Below, in pieces: positions 27,474 through 36,639 of a DNA stretch of 56,719 nucleotides (its first letter is position 1; every line of letters starts with the position of its first letter). A program made the translations under genes and the position numbers. The notes beneath the pieces were generated by a model. It ran no database searches, was not told the DNA's origin, and worked only from the letters and a program-made list of their open reading frames with translations. The stretch spans positions 1 through 56,719 of the forward strand of contig NZ_JACSQZ010000017.1 of NCBI RefSeq assembly GCF_014836325.1, in the 5' to 3' direction. The stretch is from Clostridium gallinarum. Lineage in GTDB: Bacteria; Bacillota; Clostridia; Clostridiales; Clostridiaceae.

Positions 27474-27528
27474 ATATATATAAATAATGATATAATATTT
27501 ATAAATATTATATTTATGGAGTATTTAA

Positions 27529-27876
27529 ATGGGAAAGTTTAAGGATATATATATTAAATATTTAAATATGAATCAAGATTTAAGAAATATAATTAAGGGC
27601 TATTCTAATGAGGTTATTTATAATGAAAATAATAAAAAATTATTAATATCTCAATACATATTAATGTCTAAAAAATATATATATGAAATTAAAGCTATTG
27701 ATGGAACAGCTCATCTTTGGACATGGAGCGATTTTAAAGATGAAGCAAAGGGGAAGATATTAAGTTATAAAACAGAAGGAAATATAATTTTAAGTCAACT
27801 CATGGAATTTGAAAAAGAGTTAGATTTAGATATATTAAATAAATATGGCTTAGAAATTATAAATAGATTAAATTAA
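27529..27876 (+). CDS. Unknown 115-aa cytoplasmic protein
   Basis: A TATGGAG ribosome binding site precedes the ATG. The product has no signal peptide or membrane segment; a central motif IDGTAHLWTWSDFKDEAKGK (62-81) with two Trp stands out and may be a ligand or protein-binding site. The rest is helical. I do not recognise the family. It has no close operon partner except a nine-codon frame 15 bases downstream. Confidence 0.6.
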   Translation: MGKFKDIYIKYLNMNQDLRNIIKGYSNEVIYNENNKKLLISQYILMSKKYIYEIKAIDGTAHLWTWSDFKDEAKGKILSYKTEGNIILSQLMEFEKELDLDILNKYGLEIINRLN

Positions 27877-27891
27877 ATTGGGAGAATACAT

Positions 27892-27921
27892 ATGAATGAA
27901 ACAATAAGCACAATAATATAA
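27892..27921 (+). other. Nine-codon mini-ORF leading into a terminator
   Basis: ATG at 27892 follows a GGGAGA site by 6 bases and encodes MNETISTII before TAA. Its last codons enter the left arm of the hairpin at 27915. It may be a decayed gene start or a leader peptide whose translation affects the hairpin. Confidence 0.3.
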
Positions 27922-27961
27922 ACTTAAATGTTTAAGTTCAAAGTTTAAGTTTATATTATTT
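27915..27961 (+). terminator. Terminator-like hairpin
   Basis: AATATAAACTTAAA (27915-27928) pairs perfectly with TTTAAGTTTATATT (27944-27957), followed by ATTTT. Overlapping copies of TTTAAGT in the loop allow alternative pairings. Confidence 0.65.
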
Positions 27962-28052
27962 TCTGGGAAATAATGTAAAATAATTCCTTTGGAAATGGTT
28001 TAATTTTTTACTTTACTGTCAATACTCTTAACTAATAAGGAGGTTTGATTAA

Positions 28053-28778
28053 GTGAAGAAAAGTAAAATTTTATTATTTCTTATATTAGGTATTTTTATA
28101 TTCCTTATTTGTAATGATATGAGTGTTTTTGATACTTTTACTATATCTCCTAAATCAGAAGAAATAAGTTATGATATAAATATTAAAGATTTGATTGATT
28201 ATATTAACAGCTTAGAATTAACAGAGGATAAGGTTAATGAAATTACAGAGGATAGTAAAATAATTATTGGAGATATTAAAGGGAAAACAGCTTTTAGTGA
28301 TTATAAAATTAAAGAAATATTGAAGATTTATAAACATTTCAACAATATTGCAAATAACTTGAATTTAAAAATAGATTTTAGTATCAAAAGTGGTGATTTT
28401 ACTCTTAAAGAAAAGAAAAATGGAAATGAAATCTTTACGGGAAATGTAAGTGAAGTGAAAAAATACTTTAAATATATTAAAGATAATACCGCTATCTCTT
28501 CTTTAGATGCATTTTCAAATATTGATAATGAAAATTTAATCAATAATATAGTTGATAAAGTACTATATAAAGAAAGTAATATAGTAATATCTGATAGTGA
28601 GAAATATACAAATGAAAATTATTTAAATCAAAATAGTCTTAATGAAGAAGGATTAGTTAAAAATGAAGTCAGTAGTATAAACAATTCTTCAAAAAATACT
28701 AAGAGCTTTTTTGTTCAAACTATAATATTAGTAGCTTTATTTTTCATTATAATAATAGCATATATAAAAATTAGATAG
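28053..28778 (+). CDS. Unknown bitopic membrane protein with external domain
   Basis: A 241-residue protein starting with GTG, ten bases after an AAGGAGG site. The N-terminal segment (residues 3-21, KSKILLFLILGIFIFLICN) is a signal anchor and the C-terminal segment (about 220-240, TIILVALFFIIIIAYIKI) is a second membrane helix, so the central 190 residues probably lie outside the membrane. The central part is rich in Asp, Lys, Ile and Asn with a strand-helix mix (FSIKSGDFTLKEKKNGNEIF). I do not recognise a family. It ends at a bidirectional terminator shared with the LtaS-like gene. Confidence 0.65.
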   Translation: MKKSKILLFLILGIFIFLICNDMSVFDTFTISPKSEEISYDINIKDLIDYINSLELTEDKVNEITEDSKIIIGDIKGKTAFSDYKIKEILKIYKHFNNIANNLNLKIDFSIKSGDFTLKEKKNGNEIFTGNVSEVKKYFKYIKDNTAISSLDAFSNIDNENLINNIVDKVLYKESNIVISDSEKYTNENYLNQNSLNEEGLVKNEVSSINNSSKNTKSFFVQTIILVALFFIIIIAYIKIR

Positions 28779-28814
28779 TTAAGTATAACTTATATATTAA
28801 TTTCATGAAAAACT

Positions 28815-28855
28815 AAAATCAGCTAGCTTTATTTTTAATAAAACTAGCTGATTTT
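28815..28855. terminator. Convergent terminator
   Basis: AAAATCAGCTAG (28815-28826) pairs with CTAGCTGATTTT (28844-28855). A- and T-rich ends on both sides let it work in both directions between the bitopic protein gene and the LtaS-like gene. Confidence 0.85.
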
Positions 28856-28976
28856 CTGTTTATAGAATTATATTTTTATATTAACTACTTCATCTATACA
28901 ATTTAAAAATTGTTTTAAATATGGTTGATTGCTTTCAGTTTAGATTTAACCATTAACAAAACTGTTTCTATAGAAT

Positions 28977-30794
28977 CTATTTTAGTATATTAAAGTAATT
29001 ACCTTCAATAATAAGATCAGCTATTTTAAATACATTATCTAAATGATTCTTTTCATCCTCATCTTTAGGAGTACCTTTAATTTCTCCATTATTCAATATA
29101 GTTGAGTCTCTATTGGTATTAACTAAAATACGTCCCATAGAACTATTTTGGAATTTTTCTTTATCTATTCCTAATAAATATGAAATAGTAGGTAAGAAGT
29201 CAACTTGTCCACCGGCATTAGAAATTGTTTTTCCTTCTATATCTTTGTTATAAATAATAAAAGGTATTTCTTTATCATTATCCTGCCACCAATCTCCTTC
29301 AAGTGGAGCATCAACTATTAAGTCTTCATAAAATTTATGTACTCCACAATGATCTCCATATATCATTATAACTGTATTATCAAGTTGTCCATTTTTATCT
29401 AACTCTTCTAAAAATAATTTTATAGCTTCATCTGTATATCTAATACTTTGAAAATAAGCTCCTAACATATTTTCGTCTAAATCAGAAGGTAAATTTAGTA
29501 ACTTTTTATCCTCTGGAATTTCAAATGGACCGTGGCTAGTTAATGTAACTACAAAAGCATAAAATGGATCTTTTTCATCTTTTAATTTATTAGCAACTTG
29601 TTTTAAATAAGATTCGTCTGATAATCCAAGCCCTATTACTTCATCTAAGTTAAATTCGTTTATATCCCAAATTTTATCAGTTTCAAAAGACTTATGAGGT
29701 TCTGCCCAGTTCCAATTTCCAGGAAGTTCTGCATGGGTAGAAATTGTTGTATAACCTTCTTCATTTAAAAGTTGTTGTAAGCTATTATATTTAGTCCAGG
29801 GATATGTTGGAAAAGTACTATTGTTCCTAACTGGGAAAATAGATGTATTAACCATTAAATCAGCATCTGAACTAGTACCAGAGTTGTTTTGTTCATAAAT
29901 ATTATCAAAGTATAAACTGTTTGATAGTAATTTATTTAATGTAGGTGTTATTTCTTGTCCATTAACTTTTTGATTAATAACGAAGTTTTCTAATGATTCA
30001 ACTTGTATTGCAATTAAATTTTTTCCCTTTAAATATCCAGCATATTCATTATCTTTAAGATCTTCTTTATTATTTTCAAACCACTCTTCAACTTCAGATA
30101 TTTCTTCAGAAGTTAATTCTTTACTAGCTCCAGTATAATATGATAAATCAAAGGCATGATAGCCTAAGGGACTCATATCACTATAGGTTTGGAATGGAGC
30201 CCATGATAGTCTTAAAAATGATATATTAGGTACTAAGCCTTTAATATCTATGTAATAGTGGGAAAGATAGATTATAAATCCACTTAATATAGCTATAGAT
30301 AAAGTTTTTATTAATCTTAATGTAAACTTTGATGTATCTTTAAAATTTTTAACTTTATTAAATTTAAATAATATATAAAATGCTATAAAGTCAATAAAGA
30401 AAAATAAGTCTACAACTCTAAAATTTAGTAAATTTCTCTCTGTAGGATTAAATATTTCAGGATGTAGTATATGTCTTATTGATAAAAATGTTCCATTAGC
30501 TCTGTAATACCATATATCAAATAAAAATAATAGAGTTATTATAATATCTATAGTTAAAACTGCTCGTATTTTTCCTTTATATCTAAATAAATATATTATA
30601 CTAGATAATAGAGTTATAATTAATATGTGTGCACCAATTGCCGGAACTCCAAAATACATTGTTGCAAAATCAATACTTGATGAATTGGTAGTTCTTAACA
30701 TAGAAAGTAATAGCATTGATTTTCCTTGTATAATTAAAACTAACGAAACAAAAAGCCAATTATTATATATGAGCTTTTTAAAAAAATCTTTCAT
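28977..30794 (-). CDS. LtaS-family sulfatase (lipoteichoic acid synthase-like)
   Basis: A 605-residue membrane enzyme. Five N-terminal transmembrane segments (about 10-190) are followed by an extracellular sulfatase-fold domain. Metal and catalytic motifs are present: VESLENF, NNSGTSSDAD with the catalytic Thr, NWNWAEPHKSF and YGDHCGVHKFY. The family moves glycerol-phosphate from phosphatidylglycerol onto a glycolipid anchor; clostridia often carry several copies, so the exact polymer is uncertain. A GGAGG site precedes the ATG. The domain order and length match LtaS. It is a single minus-strand gene. Confidence 0.9.
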   Translation of the reverse strand: MKDFFKKLIYNNWLFVSLVLIIQGKSMLLLSMLRTTNSSSIDFATMYFGVPAIGAHILIITLLSSIIYLFRYKGKIRAVLTIDIIITLLFLFDIWYYRANGTFLSIRHILHPEIFNPTERNLLNFRVVDLFFFIDFIAFYILFKFNKVKNFKDTSKFTLRLIKTLSIAILSGFIIYLSHYYIDIKGLVPNISFLRLSWAPFQTYSDMSPLGYHAFDLSYYTGASKELTSEEISEVEEWFENNKEDLKDNEYAGYLKGKNLIAIQVESLENFVINQKVNGQEITPTLNKLLSNSLYFDNIYEQNNSGTSSDADLMVNTSIFPVRNNSTFPTYPWTKYNSLQQLLNEEGYTTISTHAELPGNWNWAEPHKSFETDKIWDINEFNLDEVIGLGLSDESYLKQVANKLKDEKDPFYAFVVTLTSHGPFEIPEDKKLLNLPSDLDENMLGAYFQSIRYTDEAIKLFLEELDKNGQLDNTVIMIYGDHCGVHKFYEDLIVDAPLEGDWWQDNDKEIPFIIYNKDIEGKTISNAGGQVDFLPTISYLLGIDKEKFQNSSMGRILVNTNRDSTILNNGEIKGTPKDEDEKNHLDNVFKIADLIIEGNYFNILK

Positions 30795-30915
30795 TTTATT
30801 TCCTCCAAAAGTAAAGTTTTATCTTAATTATTTTATATTAAATAATTAAGTATTTCTATAAGAATATTATAAGTAAGTAAAAATTAATAATTTTAATAAA
30901 TATGGAAAAATATTC

Positions 30916-30944
30916 TTGATTATAATAGGATTGTGTTATATAAT
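30916..30944 (+). promoter_or_regulatory. Promoter of the metI-metC operon
   Basis: TTGATT (30916-30921), a 17-base spacer and TATAAT (30939-30944), about 20 bases before the S-box. Confidence 0.7.
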
Positions 30945-30961
30945 AATTTTAATTTAATAAT

Positions 30962-31063
30962 ATCTTATTAAGAGCGGTGGAGGGACTGGCCCTAAGAAAC
31001 CCAGCAACCTATTTATTATATAAATGTGGTGCTAATTCCAACAGATTATCTGAGAAATAAGAG
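30962..31063 (+). promoter_or_regulatory. SAM-I (S-box) riboswitch
   Basis: Conserved S-box blocks in order: AGAGCGGTGGAGGGACTGGC, CCCTAAGAAACCCAGCAACC (30991-31010), GGTGCTAATTCC and the final GAGAAATAAGAGA. The closing P1 helix pairs TCTTATT (30963-30969) with AATAAGA (31056-31062). SAM binding should favour the terminator just downstream and shut off metI-metC. Confidence 0.97.
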
Positions 31064-31094
31064 AAATAATATAAAATTTAATAATTTTGTATAT

Positions 31095-31130
31095 AAGAAT
31101 TCTTTCTATTTTGAGGGAATTCTTTTTTTA
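31095..31130 (+). terminator. Regulated terminator of the S-box
   Basis: AAGAATTC (31095-31102) pairs with GAATTCTT (31117-31124), extended by G:U pairs, then T7. It lies between riboswitch and metI ribosome binding site. Confidence 0.9.
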
Positions 31131-31153
31131 TATTTAAAAAGGGGGATTTTATT

Positions 31154-32305
31154 ATGAACGAAAAAAAATTAAGCTTTGAAACTATATCAGTAAGAGGTTA
31201 TAGTGGAGGGGATAAAGTAACTGGATCAATAAGCTATCCGATTTATCAAAGTTCAACATTTAAACATCCTGAGTTAAATAAAAGTACAGGATATGATTAC
31301 TCAAGAACTAATAATCCAACAAGAGAGGAAGTTGAAAGAACATTAAGCCTATTAGAAAATGGTATAGGGGCAGTTGCATTTTCTACTGGAGTAGCAGCTA
31401 TATCAGCATGCATTCATTTATTTAAACCAAATGATCATATTATAATTTCCGAAGACTTATATGGAGGAACATTTAGGCTATTTAAAGATATTTATAGTAT
31501 TTTTGGTATAAAGGCTTCTTTTGTAGATACTTCAAATTTAAATGGAATCAAAGAATCTATTAATGAAAATACTAAAGCTATCTTTATAGAAACTCCATCT
31601 AATCCTTTAATGAGAGTTAGTGATATAAAAGAAATTTCAACTATATGTAAAGTATCAAATTTAATACTTATTGTGGATAACACATTTTTAACACCTTATT
31701 TACAAAGACCTCTTTCTCTTGGAGCAGATATAGTTATTCATAGTGGAACTAAATTCTTAGGTGGACATAATGATGTTTTGGCAGGTTTTGTAGTAACAAA
31801 TAATGATACTATATTAAGTAAAATAAGGTTAATTCAAAATTCCATAGGGGCAACTTTATCTTCCTTTGATTCATGGTTAATTTTAAGAGGAATAAAAACT
31901 TTGCATATTAGAGTTGAAAAAGCTCAAGAAAACGCAATTATAATAGCAAAATATCTTGAATCAAACCCCAATATTGAAAAGGTTTATTACGTAGGTTTAG
32001 ATAATCATATAGGATATAATATAAATTCAAAACAAGCTACTGGATATGGATCTATGATATCTTTTAGAGTTAAAGATAAAAAATTAATTCCTTATATATT
32101 AAAAAATCTAAAAGTTATTTCCTTTGCTGAAAGTTTAGGTGGAGTGGAAAGTTTAATTACTTATCCGTTTACTCAAACTCATTCTGAAATTCCAAAGGAA
32201 TTAAGGGACAAGTTAGGTGTAGACGAAAAATTACTTAGATTATCTGTAGGAATAGAAAATATAAAGGATTTATTAGATGACTTAAAGAGAGTATTGGAGG
32301 ATTAA
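31154..32305 (+). CDS. metI: Cystathionine gamma-synthase / O-acetylhomoserine thiolyase (MetI type)
   Basis: A 383-residue PLP enzyme of the Cys/Met metabolism family. The sequence follows B. subtilis MetI closely: DKVTGSISYPIYQSSTF, GYDYSRTNNPTR, ETPSNPLM, and the PLP lysine in HSGTKFLGGHND. It joins an activated homoserine to cysteine (or sulfide) to make cystathionine (or homocysteine). It is the first gene after the SAM riboswitch and only one base separates its stop from metC, so the two are made from one repressible transcript. The paralogue pair share the fold, so the split of functions rests on resemblance to MetI and MetC of Bacillus. Confidence 0.88.
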   Translation: MNEKKLSFETISVRGYSGGDKVTGSISYPIYQSSTFKHPELNKSTGYDYSRTNNPTREEVERTLSLLENGIGAVAFSTGVAAISACIHLFKPNDHIIISEDLYGGTFRLFKDIYSIFGIKASFVDTSNLNGIKESINENTKAIFIETPSNPLMRVSDIKEISTICKVSNLILIVDNTFLTPYLQRPLSLGADIVIHSGTKFLGGHNDVLAGFVVTNNDTILSKIRLIQNSIGATLSSFDSWLILRGIKTLHIRVEKAQENAIIIAKYLESNPNIEKVYYVGLDNHIGYNINSKQATGYGSMISFRVKDKKLIPYILKNLKVISFAESLGGVESLITYPFTQTHSEIPKELRDKLGVDEKLLRLSVGIENIKDLLDDLKRVLED

Positions 32306-32306
32306 T

Positions 32307-33443
32307 ATGAAATTTGGAACTAAATTATTACATGGTGAAAAAACTATAGATAAGAATAATGGTGCAGTTACTTTACCAATATATCAAAGTTCAACCTTTC
32401 ATCAATTTGATATAGATAATTTTGGAGAATTTGATTATGCAAGGTCTGGTAATCCTACTAGAAATATATTAGAAGAGGAATTTTCAAAATTAGAATGTGC
32501 AGAATATGCTTTTGCATTTTCTTCAGGTATAGCAGCAATTTCATCAGTGCTAAGTATATTTTCATCAGGAGATCATTTAATAGTAGCTGAAGATGTGTAT
32601 GGAGGTACTTATAGAGCTATAACAAAAATTTTCAATAGATTTAATATTGAATTTACTTTTGTAAACACAGAAGATATTTCTAATATAAAAAAATTAATAA
32701 AAACTAATACTAAAGCAATATACCTAGAAACACCATCTAATCCATTATTAAAAATAACAGATCTTAAAGGTTGCATAAAATTGGCTAAAGAAAATGATTT
32801 ATTAACAATAGTGGATAATACTTTTATGTCACCATACTTACAAAATCCTCTAAATCTTGGAGCTGATATTGTAATTCATAGTGCAACAAAATTTATAGCT
32901 GGACATAGTGATGTTATAGCAGGATTAGCAGCTACAAATAGTAAAGAAATTGCAAGTGAAATATATAAAATACAAAATGGGTTTGGGGCTATATTATCGC
33001 CTCAGGATTGTTACTTAGTATCTAGAGGATTAAAGACATTAAAAGTAAGGATGGATGAATCAGAGAGGAATGCAATTAAACTTGCTAACTGGCTAGAAAA
33101 GCAAGATATAGTTGATAAAGTTTATTATCCTGGACTTATTTATCATAAAGGATATAAAATTCATAAGGAACAGTCTTTTGGACCTGGTGCAGTATTATCA
33201 TTTAAATTTAAAAATATAGAGCAAACAAAATACTTTTTAAATAATGTAAAAAATGTTGTAGTTGCTGTAAGCTTAGGAGCTGTTGAAACTATTGTTTCAT
33301 ATCCAGTTAAAATGAGCCATGCTGCAATACCTAAAAATGAAAGAGAAAAACTTGGTATTACAGATACTTTAATTAGAGTTTCACTTGGAATAGAGGATAT
33401 AGAAGATATTATTGAAGGATTTAAAGTAGGATTTATAAATTAG
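32307..33443 (+). CDS. metC: Cystathionine beta-lyase (MetC type)
   Basis: A 378-residue PLP enzyme of the same family as metI; its ribosome binding site (GGAGG) is inside the end of metI. Features include LPIYQSSTFHQFD, FDYARSGNPTR, EDVYGGTYRA and the PLP lysine in HSATKFIAGHSD. It cleaves cystathionine to homocysteine, pyruvate and ammonia, the step after MetI. FGEFDYARSGNPTR and the VSLGAVETIVSYP segment match MetC/YjcJ-type lyases better than gamma-synthases. No obvious terminator follows. Confidence 0.87.
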   Translation: MKFGTKLLHGEKTIDKNNGAVTLPIYQSSTFHQFDIDNFGEFDYARSGNPTRNILEEEFSKLECAEYAFAFSSGIAAISSVLSIFSSGDHLIVAEDVYGGTYRAITKIFNRFNIEFTFVNTEDISNIKKLIKTNTKAIYLETPSNPLLKITDLKGCIKLAKENDLLTIVDNTFMSPYLQNPLNLGADIVIHSATKFIAGHSDVIAGLAATNSKEIASEIYKIQNGFGAILSPQDCYLVSRGLKTLKVRMDESERNAIKLANWLEKQDIVDKVYYPGLIYHKGYKIHKEQSFGPGAVLSFKFKNIEQTKYFLNNVKNVVVAVSLGAVETIVSYPVKMSHAAIPKNEREKLGITDTLIRVSLGIEDIEDIIEGFKVGFIN

Positions 33444-33559
33444 AAATTAATAACTGTTATTCCTAGGGATTGACAATATAAATTAAAAGATATAATATTA
33501 TGGTTAATATATTAGTTGTATAAAATTATATTTAATAAATACATTATAAAGGTGATTTA

Positions 33560-33994
33560 ATGATAAAATACAATAATTTAAAATTAGAAAATCAGTTATG
33601 TTTTTCTTTATATGCTTTATCTAGAGAAATAATTAAGTTATATAAACCAATATTAGATGAGCTAAATTTAACATATACTCAGTATTTAGTAATGTTAGTT
33701 TTATGGGAAGAAGGAAAATCAACTGTTAAGAATTTAGGTAATAGACTTCACTTAGATTCTGGAACTCTGACTCCGCTATTAAAAAAACTTGAAGTTGCTG
33801 GATTTATTAATAGATATAGATCTATTGAAGATGATAGAGTTGTTATAGCAGAACTAACTGAAAAAGGTGAAAATCTACAAGATAAGGCAAAAGATATTCC
33901 TACGAAAATTTTATGTAGTATGAATACTGATAATAATAAAGTTATAAAACTAAAAAAAGATTTAGATGATATTTTGTTGAATTTAGAATCATAA
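33560..33994 (+). CDS. OhrR-like MarR-family redox regulator
   Basis: A 144-residue winged-helix protein of the MarR family. LENQLCFSLYALSREIIK with Cys14 and LTYTQYLVMLVLWEE match OhrR, whose N-terminal Cys senses organic peroxides. The recognition region is LDSGTLTPLLKKLEVAGF and the wing RSIEDDRVVI. OhrR usually represses ohr (organic hydroperoxide resistance), but no ohr gene is nearby, so its target is elsewhere in the genome. A promoter-like TTGACA at 33470 with TATAAT at 33491 (spacing 15, short) lies upstream. It is followed by a terminator. Confidence 0.85.
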   Translation: MIKYNNLKLENQLCFSLYALSREIIKLYKPILDELNLTYTQYLVMLVLWEEGKSTVKNLGNRLHLDSGTLTPLLKKLEVAGFINRYRSIEDDRVVIAELTEKGENLQDKAKDIPTKILCSMNTDNNKVIKLKKDLDDILLNLES

Positions 33995-33999
33995 ATTTT

Positions 34000-34041
34000 A
34001 AGGTGTTAGGAAATTAAATATATTTTTAACGCCTTATTTTT
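34000..34041 (+). terminator. Terminator after OhrR-like gene
   Basis: AAGGTGTTA (34000-34008) pairs with TAACGCCTT (34027-34035), one G:U pair, followed by a T-run. Confidence 0.8.
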
Positions 34042-34089
34042 TATTTAGAATTACTTTAACAAAATATTAAAAGTATTTAATATTGCAGA

Positions 34090-34113
34090 ATATAGTATAG
34101 TAGAGTACTATAT
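34090..34113. promoter_or_regulatory. Dyad upstream of rluB
   Basis: ATATAGTA (34090-34097) and TACTATAT (34106-34113) form an 8-bp inverted repeat close to the expected promoter. It may be an operator or part of overlapping -10 boxes. Confidence 0.3.
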
Positions 34114-34143
34114 TATTGTTCATGTTAAAAATGGAGTGAGATT

Positions 34144-34872
34144 ATGGAAGAAAGATTACAAAAATATATGGCAAGATGCGGCGTAGCATCTAGAAGAAAG
34201 TGCGAAGAAATTATATTAAGTGGTAAAGTATCAGTTAATGGAAAAGTAGTAAATGAACTTGGTATTAAGGTAAATTCAGAAGTTGATAAAGTTTATTATG
34301 AAGGAAATATAATTACACCAGAAGAAAATAAATTGTATATAATGCTTAATAAGCCAGAAGGTTACATAACATCTGTGAAGGATGAAAAAGGAAGAAAAAC
34401 TATTTTAGATTTAGTTAATGTAGATGAAAGAATTTATCCAATTGGTAGATTAGATTATGATAGTTCAGGATTAATACTATTAACTAACGATGGTGATATA
34501 TATAATAAGATAATTCATCCTAGAGTAGAGATAGACAAGAAATATATAGTGTTATGTAAGGGAGAATTTACAAAGGAAGAATTAAGGAAGTTTGAAGAGG
34601 GAATTGATATCGGTGGATATATTACTGCTAAGTCTAAAATTAAAGTGATAGATAAAGAGATAGATAGAAAAACAAATGGTATTAATACTTTAGTTGAAAT
34701 ATGTATTCATGAAGGTAAAAATAGACAAATAAGAAGAATGTGTGAAGCTTTAGGCCATGAAGTAATATCATTAAATAGAATTTCTGTAGGTGATATTAAA
34801 CTAGGATATTTAAAAAAAGGTGAATGGAGAAATTTAACTAAATCTGAATTGGATTATATAAATTCATTATAG
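34144..34872 (+). CDS. rluB: RluB-type rRNA pseudouridine synthase
   Basis: A 242-residue RsuA/RluB/RluE-family enzyme. An S4 RNA-binding domain (residues 1-60: RLQKYMARCGVASRRKCEEI) precedes the catalytic domain with the Asp in GRLDYDSSGLILLTNDG and a GKNRQIRRMCEALGHEV end motif. It converts a uridine of 23S (RluB) or 16S (RsuA) rRNA to pseudouridine. The length and the VGDIKLGYLKKGEWR ending are those of the single Firmicutes RluB protein. Nine bases separate it from mnmM, so the two genes, both RNA-modifying, form an operon. Confidence 0.9.
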   Translation: MEERLQKYMARCGVASRRKCEEIILSGKVSVNGKVVNELGIKVNSEVDKVYYEGNIITPEENKLYIMLNKPEGYITSVKDEKGRKTILDLVNVDERIYPIGRLDYDSSGLILLTNDGDIYNKIIHPRVEIDKKYIVLCKGEFTKEELRKFEEGIDIGGYITAKSKIKVIDKEIDRKTNGINTLVEICIHEGKNRQIRRMCEALGHEVISLNRISVGDIKLGYLKKGEWRNLTKSELDYINSL

Positions 34873-34881
34873 GAGAAAAGT

Positions 34882-35424
34882 ATGTATAGATATGTTGGAA
34901 ATATAAGTGATTTATCTCATTACATAATTAAAGATTTTGTTTTAAATAAAGAAGTTGCAATAGATGCAACTTTAGGAAATGGATATGATACTGACTTTTT
35001 ATCTTCATTATTTAAAAAAGTTTATACTTTTGATATTCAAAAAGAGGCTTGTGACAATTACAGTGCTAATAAAAAAGATAATGTTGAAGTAATAAATGAT
35101 TCTCATCATTTATTTAAAAAGTATATAAATGAAAAAGTTGATTGTATAATGTATAATCTCGGCTTTTTACCTGGAGGAGATAAAAGTATTACAACTTTAC
35201 ATAAAACATCTTTAAAAAGTATTAAAGAAGGATTAGAAATACTTAAAAATGGCGGTATAATGACAATTTGTATTTATAGAGGTCATTCTGAAGGTAAAAT
35301 TGAAGAATCTTGCATTTTAGAATATCTTAAGACTTTACCTAAAAATCAGTTTGGAGTAATGGTTCAAACTTATCTAAACAGGCAAGAAATCTCGCCTTTA
35401 TTAGTAGTTATAGAGAAAAAGTAA
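34882..35424 (+). CDS. mnmM: MnmM-type tRNA (mnm5s2U34) methyltransferase
   Basis: A 180-residue class I SAM-dependent methyltransferase of the YtqB family, now MnmM. The SAM site is AIDATLGNGYDTDFLSSL and family marks are MYNLGFLPGGDKSITT (substrate pocket), CIYRGHSEGK and NRQEISPLLVVIEKK. It makes the final methylation of the wobble-uridine modification in several tRNAs. It follows rluB with a GGAGA site and a nine-base gap. Confidence 0.9.
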   Translation: MYRYVGNISDLSHYIIKDFVLNKEVAIDATLGNGYDTDFLSSLFKKVYTFDIQKEACDNYSANKKDNVEVINDSHHLFKKYINEKVDCIMYNLGFLPGGDKSITTLHKTSLKSIKEGLEILKNGGIMTICIYRGHSEGKIEESCILEYLKTLPKNQFGVMVQTYLNRQEISPLLVVIEKK

Positions 35425-35559
35425 AATTGACAACTTATAAAATATATATAAGTTTTTATTCTAATTATATAATAAAATGAAATAATTATTGATGATTTAT
35501 TCAAAAAATGATACTATATAATTAATAATTGTTAGTTTAAATGAAAAGAAGGGATACAG

Positions 35560-36456
35560 ATGGATAATAATCTTAATGATAACTCAAAAGACTTAATGCG
35601 ATTAATACAAGCAAGATTCCCAAGATTAAGTAAGGGACAAAAGTTAATTGCAGAATATATTTTAAAAAGTTATGATAAAGCTGCATTTATGACAGCAGCA
35701 AAGCTTGGAGTCTCAGTAGGAGTTTCAGAATCTACAGTTGTTAGATTTGCAAATGAGCTAGGCTTTTCTGGTTATCCTAAACTTCAAAAGGCATTACAAG
35801 AGTTAATTAAAAACAAGCTTACAACAGTTCAAAGATTAGAATTATCAAATGATTATGTAAGTGAGGGTTACGCTCTAAAAGGTGTTCTTAAAGCTGATAT
35901 GGAAAATATAAGAGCAACTCTTGAGAAAATAAATTATAATACTTTTGAAGAAGTAGTTAATAAGATATTTGAAGCTAAAAGAATATATATTATAGGATTA
36001 AGAAGTTCTACTGCTTTAGCAGAATTTTTAGGATTTTACTTAAATATAATTTTACAAAATGTAAAAACAGTAGGTTATGGAATCTCAGATATATTTGAGC
36101 AAATGATTAATCTTGAGGAAGGGGATTTAGTTATAGGAATAGGATTTCCAAGATACGCCTCAAGAACAATAGATGCTTTAGCTTTTGCCCAAGATAGAGG
36201 TGCGGATGTAGTTGCTATAACAGATAGCTTATTATCTCCACTAGCAGCTAAAGCTGATTATTCATTAATAGCTCAAAGTAACATGGCTTCCTTTGTAGAT
36301 TCATTAGTAGCTCCTTTATCTGTTATTAATGCATTAATAATAGCTGTTGGAATGAGAGAAAAAGCAAGTATTACAAGTACTTTTAATAACCTTGAATCAA
36401 TTTGGAGAGAGTATAATGTATACTCTTATAATAATAGAAATGTTGGTGAAGACTAA
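35560..36456 (+). CDS. MurR/RpiR-family transcriptional regulator
   Basis: A 298-residue protein. Residues about 1-80 form the RpiR helix-turn-helix (LIQARFPRLSKGQKLIAEYI, VGVSESTVVRFANELGFSGYPKLQ) and 120-270 a SIS sugar-phosphate isomerase-like domain (IYIIGLRSSTALAEF, GIGFPRYASRTIDALAFAQD). RpiR proteins sense phosphosugars; no sugar operon is adjacent, so its target is unknown. It is a separate unit with its own AAGGG site and terminator. Confidence 0.9.
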   Translation: MDNNLNDNSKDLMRLIQARFPRLSKGQKLIAEYILKSYDKAAFMTAAKLGVSVGVSESTVVRFANELGFSGYPKLQKALQELIKNKLTTVQRLELSNDYVSEGYALKGVLKADMENIRATLEKINYNTFEEVVNKIFEAKRIYIIGLRSSTALAEFLGFYLNIILQNVKTVGYGISDIFEQMINLEEGDLVIGIGFPRYASRTIDALAFAQDRGADVVAITDSLLSPLAAKADYSLIAQSNMASFVDSLVAPLSVINALIIAVGMREKASITSTFNNLESIWREYNVYSYNNRNVGED

Positions 36457-36484
36457 TTAAATAGTATTTATGTATTATAAATTA

Positions 36485-36512
36485 AAAACGGCTTATATGT
36501 CGTTTTTTTTAT
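36485..36512 (+). terminator. Terminator after RpiR-type gene
   Basis: AAAACGGC (36485-36492) pairs with GTCGTTTT (36499-36506) with one G:U pair; T8 overall. Confidence 0.85.
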
Positions 36513-36639
36513 TTTAAAAATCATTTTTATATTATTTAAATATCTGATTACTTTATTTAGTTTTTAATTTATAAAAGTTGAATTAGAATCTTTTAAATGA
36601 TATATTTATCTAAGATAATTAATGCATTGGAGGAATAGA

